DNA from: Acidobacteriota bacterium
Lineage (GTDB): Bacteria > Acidobacteriota > Terriglobia > Terriglobales > Acidobacteriaceae
Assembly: GCA_021846945.1 (NCBI GenBank)
Contig: JAJZVZ010000035.1
Location: 1-35,586 of the forward strand
Direction of reading: 5' to 3'
DNA: 35,586 nt
The notes beneath the pieces are model-generated. The model saw nothing but the letters and a program-made list of their open reading frames with translations, ran no database searches and was not told where the DNA came from. Below are positions 6,449-15,557 of this stretch, piece after piece. The position numbers and the translations under genes were made by a program. Numbering within the stretch: the first letter of the stretch is position 1; each line of letters starts with the position of its first letter.

Positions 6449-9112
6449 TTAAGCCGGCTGCAACTCTTTCTTCTCTGCCACGGGACCGTGTGTCTCAGCT
6501 GTTGGCGGGGGTGGCGCGTCTCCGATCCGCTTGGAATAGCTGCATGCCACAGCGCTCTCCGCGGGCTCGGCTGCCTTTTTGCTCCGCTTCCGGGACGAGG
6601 TATCTTCTTCGGCCGACTTCTTCTTGTTCGGGCATTCCAGGTAGACGCCCGAGCGCAATGTCTTTTCGACCAGATACGGGCTGCCACACTCCGGGCACTT
6701 CTTTGGGACTGGCTTGTAATTCGAAGTGAAATCGCACTTCGGATAATTTGTGCAGCCCCAAAAGATATTTCCGCGGCGCGCCTTGCGTTCCGCGACGCCG
6801 CCTTCGCCGCACTTCGGGCACTTCATGCCTTCAATCAGGTTCTGCTTCACGTACTTGCACTTTGGATATCCGGAGCAGGAGACGAACTCTCCGTACGCTC
6901 CCTGGCGCAACACCAGCGGCTTGCCGCACTCGGGGCAGTCCTCGCCGGTGGGCTGCGGCGGCTTCTGCTGCTGCTTCTGACTCAACTTGCGGAAGGTCTT
7001 GCACGGTGGGTCCGCGTTGTAGTCGGGGCAGGCCATAAACGGCCCAAACAACCCGCGACGCATCACCATCACCTTGCCGCAGTTCTCGCAGTATTCCTCA
7101 GTGTCGCCTGCCTCCTGCGCTTCGGGCGTATTCAGGTCCGGCTTGGAAGCGATGTTTTCCTTGGTAAAGGTGCAGCTTGTGGGGTCCTTCTTGTTGTACG
7201 CCGAGCACGCGTAGAAGGTGCCAAACTTGCCCCACTTCAGCACCAGCGGCGATCCACACAGCTCGCACTTCTCGTTGGTGAACTGTTCCATCCGCTTGAT
7301 GTCTTCCATGTTCTTGCTGGCGTCTTTAAGCTCACCCTCAAAGTAGTCATAGAAGCCGTTCAGCAGAACGGTCCACTTCTCCTTGCCCTGCTCGATGTCG
7401 TCGAGTTCCTCTTCGAGATGGGCCGTGTACTTGGTGTCGAAGATGTAGGGGAAGTTCTTTACCAGTAGATCGCAGACCACCACGCCGATCTCGGTGGGAT
7501 AGAAGCGGCCGCGCGAACCTCCATGCTTGACCACGTACTCGCGGTCCTGAATGGTGCTGATGATCGACGCATAGGTGGAAGGCCGGCCAATGCCACGCTC
7601 CTCCAACTCCTTGACCAGCGAAGCTTCATTGTAGCGCGGCGGCGGTTCGGTAAAGTGCTGCTCGTTCAGAAGCTCTTCCAGTTCCAGCGTCTTCACGCCG
7701 TCCAGATTGGGCAGTTTGTTGGCCGACTCATCGTCTTCGTCCTTCTTCTCGGTCGAGGCTTCGTAAACTTTCAGGAAGCCATCGAACCGCATCACCGAAC
7801 CGGAGACCCGGAAGTCGTAGGTCCTCCCCGTCTTCGGCGAAACCGCCGCTATCCTGGCTGTGGTGACATCGAAGACCGCCGGCGTCATCTGCGAGGCGAC
7901 AAAACGCTTCCAGATCAGCGTGTAGAGCTTCAACTGCTCGTCGCTGAGGTAGCGCGCGATGGACTCCGGTGTCCGCGCGGCATCCGTCGGGCGGATGGCT
8001 TCATGGGCATCCTGCGCCTCTGACTTGCCCTTGTACTCGTTCGGCGTCGCCGGCAGATACTTTGGCCCCAGCTTTTGGGCAATCCACTCCCGCGCACTGA
8101 CCTTCGCTTCCGGCGCCACGCGCGGCGAATCAGTACGCATGTACGTGATCAGACCCACGGTGCCCTCGGCGCCGACGTCAACACCCTCATAGAGTCGCTG
8201 CGCGATGCCCATGGTGCGCCGCACGTTGAAGCCCAGCTTGTTGGCCGCATCCCGCTGCAACTGGCTGGTGATGAACGGAGGCAGCGGCTTGCGCTGCTGC
8301 TCGCGCGATTGCACCGAGACCACCGACCATCGCGCCCGTTCGAGGGCCGACATGACCTCATCCATCGCTGGCTTGCCCGCAACGGCGTTGTTGATGAACT
8401 GCGCCTTGCCATCCTTGTCCTGGCCGTTCGGCACGCGGATCGACTCTCCGTCGATCCCGACCAGGCGTGCCTTGAAGCTTTCGCCCGCACGCTTCTCGGG
8501 ATGGAGTAGCGCATCCAGCGTCCAATACTCCACCGGCTGAAAGGCGCGGATCTCCCGCTCCCGCTCCACGATCAGCCGCACCGCGACCGTCTGCACGCGG
8601 CCAGCCGAAAGCCCGCGCCGGACTTTATCCCAAAGCAACGGCGAAATCTGGTAGCCTACCAGCCGGTCCAGCACGCGTCGCGTCTGCTGCGCATCCACCA
8701 GGTTCTGGTCTACATCCCTGGCGTGCTTGAACGCCTCTTCCACCGCCTTCTTCGTAATCTCGTTGAAGGTTACGCGCCGGATCTTCTTCCGTTCCGCGGC
8801 TGTCTTTCCCAACTGCATCGCCAGGTGGTAGGCAATCGCTTCGCCCTCGCGGTCCGGGTCAGGCGCAAGATAAACCTCGTCAGCCTTTGCGGCTGCCTTC
8901 TTGAGCTGCTCCACAATCTTTTCTTTGCCGGGCGAAACGACCAGTTCCGGCACGAACGTCCGCTTCTTCAGCTCCACGCCAATATCGTTCTTGGGCAGGT
9001 CCATGATGTGCCCGATCGACGCGCGCACCTCAAAACCCTTGCCCAGATACTTCTCGATCGTCTTCGCCTTCGCGGGGGATTCGACGATCACCAATGATTT
9101 GCTCATTGCCAT
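6449..9112 (-). CDS. topA: DNA topoisomerase I (type IA)
   Basis: This protein of 887 aa relaxes negatively supercoiled DNA through a transient 5'-phosphotyrosine link. The Toprim domain opens with SLVIVESPAKAKTI (residues 6-19) and carries the metal-binding PDPDREGEA (84-92). The catalytic tyrosine is Tyr324 in VGLITYMRTDS. The C-terminal third holds a chain of five Topo-C zinc ribbons (CELCG, CENCG, CPECG, CPKCG, CPECG) from about residue 620 to 830, with typical CSGYPKC and CTNYPKC closing pairs. The last ribbon looks incomplete (ECPNKKK). A Lys/Arg- and Ala/Pro-rich tail follows. Two ATG codons are possible: 9112, or 9106 with AAAGG 6 bases upstream. It follows dprA on the same strand, a common pairing, but with an unusual gap of about 0.6 kb. 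Confidence 0.97.
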   Translation of the reverse strand: MAMSKSLVIVESPAKAKTIEKYLGKGFEVRASIGHIMDLPKNDIGVELKKRTFVPELVVSPGKEKIVEQLKKAAAKADEVYLAPDPDREGEAIAYHLAMQLGKTAAERKKIRRVTFNEITKKAVEEAFKHARDVDQNLVDAQQTRRVLDRLVGYQISPLLWDKVRRGLSAGRVQTVAVRLIVEREREIRAFQPVEYWTLDALLHPEKRAGESFKARLVGIDGESIRVPNGQDKDGKAQFINNAVAGKPAMDEVMSALERARWSVVSVQSREQQRKPLPPFITSQLQRDAANKLGFNVRRTMGIAQRLYEGVDVGAEGTVGLITYMRTDSPRVAPEAKVSAREWIAQKLGPKYLPATPNEYKGKSEAQDAHEAIRPTDAARTPESIARYLSDEQLKLYTLIWKRFVASQMTPAVFDVTTARIAAVSPKTGRTYDFRVSGSVMRFDGFLKVYEASTEKKDEDDESANKLPNLDGVKTLELEELLNEQHFTEPPPRYNEASLVKELEERGIGRPSTYASIISTIQDREYVVKHGGSRGRFYPTEIGVVVCDLLVKNFPYIFDTKYTAHLEEELDDIEQGKEKWTVLLNGFYDYFEGELKDASKNMEDIKRMEQFTNEKCELCGSPLVLKWGKFGTFYACSAYNKKDPTSCTFTKENIASKPDLNTPEAQEAGDTEEYCENCGKVMVMRRGLFGPFMACPDYNADPPCKTFRKLSQKQQQKPPQPTGEDCPECGKPLVLRQGAYGEFVSCSGYPKCKYVKQNLIEGMKCPKCGEGGVAERKARRGNIFWGCTNYPKCDFTSNYKPVPKKCPECGSPYLVEKTLRSGVYLECPNKKKSAEEDTSSRKRSKKAAEPAESAVACSYSKRIGDAPPPPTAETHGPVAEKKELQPA

Positions 9113-9184
9113 CCTTTATATTCCTGTAACAACGCTACACCGTTGGGCCCTGCTGATACCCAATGAAGCCGAGGCCCTCAAAAT

Positions 9185-9697
9185 CTACCCGAAGGGGAAA
9201 CCACTGAGAGTTGGGAGCACGCTGCCATCCAAGGCAGTCCATACTCGTCCCGGAAACATCCAATTGGACTGAGCAAATCCGATTCCGTCTCGCTCCTGCC
9301 TACGCCAGAATCCGATCAGCTGTTCCCGTGCTTCCCCTATCTGAGTAAAAACTGGCTGCAAGAGTTGCAAGCTAACACGGAACACCTTGCCGTTTCCACT
9401 TTTCAGCGAATTTTCTTCTTCTTTTCGTCCCATCTCCAGGGACACACCGCCATTTGAAGGTTCAATCCTGCCGCAAACTCCCGGAGTTACGCCATTTTCA
9501 GAGATGCTGTCGCGTTTCCGGGGTAGTTCGAGGCCGCCAAGCCCTGACGGTTGCGGCGACTGGATAGATAGGGCTCGAACTGCACCATCTCTGAAAATGC
9601 AATCGCAAGGTGTTGAGGATCGTATGGAACGGCTCCGCGAGAAAATCGACTCGCCTGTCCAGAAGAAGAGATGGAAACCATCCTCATCAGGATGCAA
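9185..9697 (-). CDS. Doubtful hypothetical ORF between dprA and topA
   Basis: A 170-codon open frame fills most of the gap between dprA and topA. I do not recognise the product. The second half reads like a soluble protein (VFRVSLQLLQPVFTQIGEAR, then FWRRQERDGIGFAQSNW, about residues 105-145), but codon third positions are much less GC-rich than in the neighbours and no good Shine-Dalgarno supports the TTG start. It could be a weakly expressed or recently acquired gene, a decayed gene, or chance. A 14-bp inverted repeat (9493-9506 and 9586-9599) lies inside it. Confidence 0.22.
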   Translation of the reverse strand: MHPDEDGFHLFFWTGESIFSRSRSIRSSTPCDCIFRDGAVRALSIQSPQPSGLGGLELPRKRDSISENGVTPGVCGRIEPSNGGVSLEMGRKEEENSLKSGNGKVFRVSLQLLQPVFTQIGEAREQLIGFWRRQERDGIGFAQSNWMFPGRVWTALDGSVLPTLSGFPFG

Positions 9698-9721
9698 ACG
9701 GCGGCTGACCTCTTCCGGACG

Positions 9722-10903
9722 TCATATCGTCCTCACGTAATTTTTTCCAGGCAACTGGCGCACGCGGCCTGCCATCTCGAGCTCAAAAAGAGCGGTAAAT
9801 ACTTCTGAGGAGGTAAGTTGCGCCTCCAAAAGCTCAAGAACCTCGTCGATCTGCAGGCTTTCGTCGCTGCGCAAAACCTCCAGCACCATGGCCTCCTGCG
9901 GCCGAAGAACCGGATCAGGCAATAAGGATGCGGCTGCCTCCGATTTGGATGCAGGCGGCGCCTCATCCTCCAGTTCCATTCGTACCTGTGAGGACAATTC
10001 CTCCCAGACGTCTTCCCACGAGGCCGTCAGCTTAGCGCCCTGTTTAATCAGCGTGTTAGGGGTCCATGAGCCCTTGCTGGTCACATTACCCGGCACGGCA
10101 AAGACGTCACGATTCTGATCTTCCGCGCAGCGCGCTGTCACGCGTGTTCCCGAGTTTTCACTTGCCTCGATCACCAGCACAGCCACGCTCAGGCCGCTCA
10201 GGATGCGGTTACGCCGCGGAAAGTTCTGTGGGGCCGGAAACGTGCCCATCGGCACTTCGCTGACAATCGCGCCACCCGTGGCGAGGATCTCCTCCGACAG
10301 CTTTTTATTCTCCTTGGGATAAACCACGTCAATTCCGGTACCCCAAACGGCGACAGTGGGCATGCGCGCCGCCAGCGCCCCTTTATGCGCGTAGGAGTCG
10401 ATTCCGCGTGCCATGCCACTCACGATCAGCAGACCCCGCGCCGCCAGGTCCCGCGCCAGCATCTCCGCCATGCCGGTTCCGTAGGGGCTGGGATGCCGCG
10501 TGCCGACCACGGCAATTGCCGGCCGTTTCAAAAGACGCACATCGCCGCGCACCCAAAGTACCGGGGGAGGGTCGTAAATCTCCTTGAGCCGCTCCGGGTA
10601 CTCCGGACAGGCGAGACTCACAACGGTCGCGGCCTGCGCCGCTACGCGCGCCCACTCCTGCTCGGCCGCTTTGCGGGCTTTGCCGTCGAAGATAAACTGC
10701 GCCGCTTCGGCTGGGAACCTGAGCCCTTCGAGTTGTGTCAGCGTCAGCTCAAAGATTCTGTCCGGCGCATCGATCCCCCGCATGGCGTCCAGAATCCGCC
10801 TGGGTCCCAAGCCGGGCGTCATCGCCAGCGCCAGCCATGCCAGTCGCTTCTCATCCAATTCCTGCGGCCGGGGAGCCTCGATGTCATTGGCCGGCATCGT
10901 CAT
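9722..10903 (-). CDS. dprA: DNA-processing protein DprA (Smf)
   Basis: DprA binds incoming single-stranded DNA during natural transformation and loads RecA. This protein of about 393 aa has an N-terminal helix-hairpin region (LALAMTPGLGPRRILDAM) and the central Rossmann-like core with VGTRHPSPYG, GLLIVSGMARGIDSYAHKGAL and NRILSGLSVAVLVIEA. It also has the late motifs RDVFAVPGN and NTLIKQGA. A C-terminal winged-helix DprA_WH domain follows (about the last 65 residues, EVLELLEAQLTSSEVFTALFELEMAGRV-like). The start at 10903 is chosen because GGAGG lies 10 bases upstream; the frame is open to a GTG at 10933, so the N-terminus is uncertain by about 10 residues. It is divergent from mqnA. Confidence 0.95.
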   Translation of the reverse strand: MTMPANDIEAPRPQELDEKRLAWLALAMTPGLGPRRILDAMRGIDAPDRIFELTLTQLEGLRFPAEAAQFIFDGKARKAAEQEWARVAAQAATVVSLACPEYPERLKEIYDPPPVLWVRGDVRLLKRPAIAVVGTRHPSPYGTGMAEMLARDLAARGLLIVSGMARGIDSYAHKGALAARMPTVAVWGTGIDVVYPKENKKLSEEILATGGAIVSEVPMGTFPAPQNFPRRNRILSGLSVAVLVIEASENSGTRVTARCAEDQNRDVFAVPGNVTSKGSWTPNTLIKQGAKLTASWEDVWEELSSQVRMELEDEAPPASKSEAAASLLPDPVLRPQEAMVLEVLRSDESLQIDEVLELLEAQLTSSEVFTALFELEMAGRVRQLPGKNYVRTI

Positions 10904-11078
10904 CGCAGCCATGCCTCCGGCCGGCAATTGCACGCTTCCACCATCAACACAAACAGCCGGGCCCTCATTTCATGGGATTGCGCTCACCTTATTCTTGCCT
11001 GGGCCGTATGTCAAGCTCACCAGCAGACCCCGACAGGGCCGCACGAATCTTTCTCGCAAAATTGGTAGTCTAAGAAAT

Positions 11079-11948
11079 GTGAGTTCAGATCCCGATGCTC
11101 GTTTGCGGGTTGCCGCCATCAACTTTCTGAATCCTGCGCCGCTGATGTGGGACTTCGAGCACCCGCCTCTCGATGCACCGCTCGCCCTCCGCTATCGGAT
11201 CGACCGCATGTTGCCATCTAAGTGCGCAGCTCGCCTGAACGCCGGTGAGGCGGATCTCGGTCTTGTGCCCATTGCCGCCCTGGCCACCAGCCCGGGCCTG
11301 CGCATTCTTCCGGGGTGCACGATCGCGTCGAAGGGCCGGGTCCGCTCGCTCCTGCTGGTCCGCCGTGCCGCTCAGCCCCTGGCCGCGTTGCGCTCGGTGG
11401 CCGCTGACACGGCCAGCCGCACCACGATCACCTACGCGCGCATTCTCTTTCATCATTGGGGCAATCCGGAGGTGCCGTTTCTGCCGATGCCCGCGGACCT
11501 CGACACCATGCTCGAACGAGCCGACGCAGCCATCGTCATCGGCGACCCGGCCCTGCTCGCCCTGGAAGAGCGCGCCAACCGCTTTGAGCGCACCGGCGAA
11601 GAACTCGTCTACCACGACATGGCCGAGGAGTGGCTCTTCCACACCGGCTTGCCCTTCGTCTCCGCCGTCTGGGCCGCCGCGCCGGACAGCCCGGTGGATG
11701 AAAGAGTTGCCGAAGACCTCATCCAATCCCGCAATCACGGGCTCGAGAATATTGAGGCTCTGGTCGCGGAGTGGTCGCCAAGGTTCGCCATGCCCGAGCA
11801 AACCATTCGCTCCTATCTGACCTCCAACATCCACTACGTCCTCGACAACGAATGTCTGGAAGGTATGAGAGGCTTCTTCCGCATGGCCGCCGAGGCGGGC
11901 ATTCTGCCAGAGTACAGCTTTTCCCTGGAAGAGTTTGCCGTCCGCTGA
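11079..11948 (+). CDS. mqnA: Chorismate dehydratase MqnA (futalosine menaquinone pathway)
   Basis: MqnA dehydrates chorismate to 3-[(1-carboxyvinyl)oxy]benzoate, the first step of the futalosine route to menaquinone. The protein of about 289 aa has the family's periplasmic-binding-protein-like fold. Motifs include RVAAINFLNPAPLMW at the start, LNAGEADLGLVPIAALA (about residues 55-71), IASKGRVRSLLLV, the AAIVIGDPALLAL stretch, LPFVSAVWAA, and a C-terminal helix with YVLDNECLEGMRGFFRMAAEAGIL. The frame is open far upstream inside dprA on the other strand, so the GTG at 11079, giving the usual family length, is taken as the start; its Shine-Dalgarno is weak. No other mqn genes are in the window. 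The SDR gene follows 97 bp downstream. Confidence 0.9.
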   Translation: MSSDPDARLRVAAINFLNPAPLMWDFEHPPLDAPLALRYRIDRMLPSKCAARLNAGEADLGLVPIAALATSPGLRILPGCTIASKGRVRSLLLVRRAAQPLAALRSVAADTASRTTITYARILFHHWGNPEVPFLPMPADLDTMLERADAAIVIGDPALLALEERANRFERTGEELVYHDMAEEWLFHTGLPFVSAVWAAAPDSPVDERVAEDLIQSRNHGLENIEALVAEWSPRFAMPEQTIRSYLTSNIHYVLDNECLEGMRGFFRMAAEAGILPEYSFSLEEFAVR

Positions 11949-12045
11949 TTTGTGATCGCTCCCATGCACTTCAGGACACAACATCAGCGGCTGCACCTTT
12001 CCCGTCCCTCCAGACATCCAAAGCGCACAGGAGAAGATCTTCCCT

Positions 12046-12786
12046 ATGTCTCAGAAAATTGCCTTCATTACCGGTGGGAACCGAGGCATCGGATTCCAGA
12101 CTGCACTCGAACTCAAGGACATTGCGAAAGTCGTCATCGGCTCACGTAATCTCGTACAGGGCGAGCAGGCGGCGGAAAAGCTGCGCGCCGCGGGCGCCGA
12201 TGCCGACGTCCTCGAATTCGACATTACCCTGCCTACGGCCCCGCAGGTTGCTTACGATTATTTCAATTCCCGTTATGGACGACTCGATATCCTCATCAAC
12301 AATGCGGGTATCGCCGCTGCATCTTTTTCGAGCACTGGCCCCGAGCATCGCGCGGCTGACATCCCTCTTGATCTGCTCCACAGGGTTTTCGCTACCAACT
12401 TCTTTGCGCAGGTGGCTCTTACGCAGGCGCTGCTGCCGTTACTCAAGCAAAGCCCGGCAGGCCGCATCGTCAACCTGTCGAGCATTCTCGGCTCGCTCAC
12501 CCTCCACGCCGACCCGGCGTCTCCCATCTACAATGCAAAGTCCTTTGCCTACGACGCCTCAAAAACCGCGCTGAACGCATTCACCGTCCATCTGGCCTAT
12601 GAGCTGCGCGACACGAAGATCAAGGTCAATTCAGCCCATCCCGGCTGGGTAAAGACCAACCTTGGCGGCCCTCACGCGCCGATGGAACTGAGTGAAGGCG
12701 CCAAGACAAGCGCGGCTCTTGCAACATTGCCTGAGGACGGGCCGTCGGGTGGCTACTTCCACCTGGGCCAGCCGCTCCCCTGGTAA
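12046..12786 (+). CDS. Short-chain dehydrogenase/reductase (carbonyl-reductase-like)
   Basis: This 246-aa classical SDR should use NAD(P)H to reduce a carbonyl compound. The cofactor motif TGGNRGIG lies at residues 9-16 and NNAG after LDILI at about 85-88. The catalytic Ser is in VNLSSILGS (about 144-147) and the YxxxK pair in YDASKTALN. An insert before the Tyr (about 20 residues, LHADPASPIYNAKSFA) and the HPGWVKTNLGG loop are typical of the monomeric carbonyl-reductase group. Substrate unknown. AGGAG lies 12 bases before the ATG, a rather long spacing. It follows mqnA on the same strand and faces the alpha/beta hydrolase gene. Confidence 0.9.
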   Translation: MSQKIAFITGGNRGIGFQTALELKDIAKVVIGSRNLVQGEQAAEKLRAAGADADVLEFDITLPTAPQVAYDYFNSRYGRLDILINNAGIAAASFSSTGPEHRAADIPLDLLHRVFATNFFAQVALTQALLPLLKQSPAGRIVNLSSILGSLTLHADPASPIYNAKSFAYDASKTALNAFTVHLAYELRDTKIKVNSAHPGWVKTNLGGPHAPMELSEGAKTSAALATLPEDGPSGGYFHLGQPLPW

Positions 12787-12898
12787 CAATCCGCCTCAGC
12801 GCAGCTGCTTCCAGCCCGCAAAAAATGCCGGGAGTCGACGCCCATTCCCTGAGCCGAATCCCGGCGGGAGCATTCCTGATGAAGCAGGCCAGACAGGC

Positions 12899-14044
12899 TT
12901 ACTCCGCGACCGTTAACTTGTTGTTGGTTGGTTGCGGGGCTGTGTCGCGGATCTGCTCGATGAACAGCGAGACCTCTCTTTCGATCAGGCCGGGACGATC
13001 AAGCTGAATATAATGCGAGCTGTCGAGCGCAATAATTCGCCTGCTCCGCTTCGAGAGCCGCTTTAATCGCTCCTGCATCCCATTCCACGCGGATTCGCGT
13101 TCCACCATCCACGTTCGAGGCTTCGCCTTCGGCAAAGTCCGGTCGGAATCGTGCGAGAAGATCAGAATCGGCATCTCGCCGTAAGGACCGGTATGAACAG
13201 TCTCCATCCCCGACTGATCGATGCTGCTCAACTCAGCATCGATGGCATTCACCCTGATATCACAGATATCCTCGTCGAGCAGCATCGACGCGTGCGGGGC
13301 AAACCCCTTGAAGGCGCGGGAACACTGCCCGAGCAAACGCGGAATGCCCGCACCATAGAGGGCCTCGATAAGCAGAGTCCTCTCCCGACCTTGTCGCCCG
13401 GTAGGGATTTGCATTCCAATAATCGGCGTGCGGTTTTGCAGTGGCATCGAGCTATCCACGAACACCATCCCCACCACGTCTGCCGGATATCGTGAGGCGT
13501 AGTCGCGTATGTAAAGACCGGCAATGGAATGGCCCATCAGAACGATGGGGCCGGTCACCTGCGCCTGCATTAAAAGTTCGTGCAGCTCGGAGGCGATGTG
13601 ATCGGCATCGCGCGGACCGGGACGCGCCGCACTCCATCCAAATCCCGCGCGGTCATAAGAGCATACCCGCGTGGTCTTTGACAGTACCGGCTGCACCCCG
13701 CCCCAGACCAGCGAATCGTTGCCCAGGCCCGCGTCAAGAACCAAAGTGGGCGAGCCGCTGCCCGTGCAGTCAAGATGCATCCTGTAGCCGCCTACGACGT
13801 AGATTTTGCCTGGCGGAAGATTGTGCGATCTGAAGTAAAGTAAAGCGACGACGTTGTAAAGCGAACTGCCGGTTACAACGACCGTCAGCACGATCACAAT
13901 CGAAAGAACGACGCGCTCGGCCGTCTTTCGCCATGCGGAATATCCGCTGGATGCGAGCGCAGCCCAACGGCGCATTGCAAACCAGGTCACCGCGATTCCA
14001 ATCACCAGGATCAGGGTGGGAATACCCAAGCGCACGGAACCCAT
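12899..14044 (-). CDS. Membrane-anchored alpha/beta hydrolase
   Basis: This protein of about 381 aa has two N-terminal membrane helices (residues 7-24 and about 46-70), then an alpha/beta hydrolase fold. The nucleophile is Ser173 in GHSIAG, the oxyanion region is LDAGLGNDSLVW, and the catalytic His is probably in DSSHYIQLDRP near the C-terminus. The YDRAGFGWS strand before the elbow is typical of the family. Substrate unknown; an esterase- or lipase-like activity at the membrane is inferred. The ATG at 14044 was chosen because it precedes the first membrane helix; an upstream in-frame GTG at 14113 is possible, and neither has a strong ribosome site. It is convergent with the SDR gene. Confidence 0.82.
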   Translation of the reverse strand: MGSVRLGIPTLILVIGIAVTWFAMRRWAALASSGYSAWRKTAERVVLSIVIVLTVVVTGSSLYNVVALLYFRSHNLPPGKIYVVGGYRMHLDCTGSGSPTLVLDAGLGNDSLVWGGVQPVLSKTTRVCSYDRAGFGWSAARPGPRDADHIASELHELLMQAQVTGPIVLMGHSIAGLYIRDYASRYPADVVGMVFVDSSMPLQNRTPIIGMQIPTGRQGRERTLLIEALYGAGIPRLLGQCSRAFKGFAPHASMLLDEDICDIRVNAIDAELSSIDQSGMETVHTGPYGEMPILIFSHDSDRTLPKAKPRTWMVERESAWNGMQERLKRLSKRSRRIIALDSSHYIQLDRPGLIEREVSLFIEQIRDTAPQPTNNKLTVAE

Positions 14045-14792
14045 CAAATACCAGCTTTCTTGTTTTTCTGACGTACCAGACGGCCAATTGGACGAAGCCG
14101 TCTTGATGCGCACTGATCACGCCCGACTGGCCTCGTCCGGAGGGCCGCGTGCGAGCATGTGGCTGCATGCGCGACACAGCCGCAATTACATGCTGCGCAC
14201 ATAGTTGTCTTCGCGAAGCAGTGCCTCCTTGGCCGCTCGAAGCTGTGCCGTTTGGCGAGTTGGCCGGCGGCGAGGTCGCCGCCAGAACCGCCGGCCACCA
14301 CACCGTCATGCCGAAATCAGGTTTGCCGGGAGCCCCGATCTGGAGACATGGCGTTACCTTTCATGCAGACACGCATTCCTGCCGTCGCGAACGTTGCGGC
14401 ACATCGCAGCTTTTTATTGTTTTGACGTTGAAATGGAGACCGGGTTGACGGCGCGAGACCGGTCTGGTTCAGCGGTTCAGCAGGCTCGATGGTGGCTGTT
14501 GCCGGAGGCTGCGGAAAATGCATGAATGGCAAGCAAATTTGGCCGGAGAAATTGCGCAGTGGAGTCATCCGGGTGAAGGGAAAATGAGGATGTCTTTTCT
14601 GGCCTTGCCAGAGCCGATCACGTCATAATAGGCCCAAAGCCTACTCTTTGTTTTCTCGCACTTGCGCCATGACTGGAGTCATGCTTTAGCACAAGTCCCT
14701 GCTCGCTTTGTCTTTTCGCAGCATCTGAAGTCCCGCACACGGCGGGCAAGCGCCCCCGTTCAAAATGCATTTTCACCCCAGTCTGCCAGGCT
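14045..14792. other. Intergenic region, no convincing gene, one dispersed-repeat copy
   Basis: This stretch of about 750 bp has no open frame with coding-like codon use and a ribosome site. It contains repeat copy C (14725-14757, minus-strand orientation) and a short hairpin CATGACT/AGTCATG around 14669-14684. The end nearest 14044 should hold the promoter of the hydrolase gene. Nothing else stands out. Confidence 0.5.
14725..14757 (-). repeat. Dispersed REP-like repeat, copy C
   Basis: On the minus strand this reads as a short hairpin (GGGC-GCTT-GCCC) running into GCCCGCCGTGTGCGGGACT and CTTCAG. The core GCCCGCCGTGTGCG is shared exactly with copy B at 22442-22475 and, with one difference, with copy A at 6155-6174. 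The CTTCAG that follows is shared with copy B. Confidence 0.6.
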
Positions 14793-15236
14793 CTATTGAG
14801 CCCAATGGCGGTTCCGCAGAGCATCCATCCGCTTCAACACCAGATCATAGCGCTGGGCCGCGGCGGAAAACCGGTTCACGAGCTCTCCGGTCTTTACCAG
14901 ATAACCTGGGTTCCGCTCCCGGATCCCTTCCAGAAGCGGCGCGAATTTGGCCAGCAGAAAGAAGCCCTCGCCATTGCAGTCTACAAACAGCTCGGCGGAA
15001 ACCGCCCCGTGCAGCACCAGGGCCGCCGCCATCTCCCAATAACTCGTTACCTGACGAAACCAGGGGTTGTGCGGATCGGCCGCGTTTTCCGCTACGGCGA
15101 AAAACTCCTCGACCGTTCTGGGCCAGAACTCACCTGTCATCCATGCGCGCGCTTGCCGCATAACCGGTTCAGTCCGCAGTTCATATAACTTCAAAATAAT
15201 CTCGGCATCAGCAGGCGTAGCCAGCATACGCTCCAT
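14793..15236 (-). CDS. Hypothetical protein, 147 aa
   Basis: I do not recognise a named family. The ATG at 15236 has GGAGG 8 bases upstream, which decides the start over an earlier ATG at 15257. The protein is soluble and mainly helical: an N-terminal MERMLATPADAEIILKLYEL, then MRQARAWMTGEFWPRTVEEFF, a segment with SYWEMAAALVLHGAVSAELF (about residues 64-83), and FAPLLEGIRERNPGYLVKTGELV. Conserved-looking Trp, Glu and Phe positions suggest a real folded domain. The NPWFRQVTSYWEMAA pattern is reminiscent of DUF4760-type helical proteins, a weak memory-based link. It is monocistronic, and codon use fits the genome. Confidence 0.75.
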   Translation of the reverse strand: MERMLATPADAEIILKLYELRTEPVMRQARAWMTGEFWPRTVEEFFAVAENAADPHNPWFRQVTSYWEMAAALVLHGAVSAELFVDCNGEGFFLLAKFAPLLEGIRERNPGYLVKTGELVNRFSAAAQRYDLVLKRMDALRNRHWAQ

Positions 15237-15557
15237 CCAAAAAACCTCCGTTGGCAATCATAAATCGGGATTTTGGCCGGGCGCTCTTCGAGGCCCCGGA
15301 ATTCGCGTAAGATGAAGTGACTTTAGGCGTGTGCTGATTCCCTGTTCGAGTTCAACAGCCTGGCAACGCGCAGTTACTGGCCGGCGCCGGGCAAGAACCC
15401 CCTGTAAAGCTATTCTCAGTCCGGTTCAGACCGCCATCCCCGCTCGACGGCAAATCTGCAATCCTCCCTGGGCTTGAGTTATCAAGGGGTTGCGGGCGCA
15501 ATGCGTCTGAATCGCCCTCGTAAATGACAAAATCGTCACCCAATTCAATTGTGACCA
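15237..15557. other. Intergenic region, nothing recognisable
   Basis: This 321-bp gap should hold the promoter of the 147-aa gene. I see only a 10-bp palindrome CCGGCGCCGG (15381-15390) and no gene-like frame of good quality. Confidence 0.4.

Noticed and set aside
14149..14568. Short frames on both strands in the gap upstream of the hydrolase gene
   Set aside because: No ribosome sites, no recognisable composition, and codon third positions do not fit the genome.
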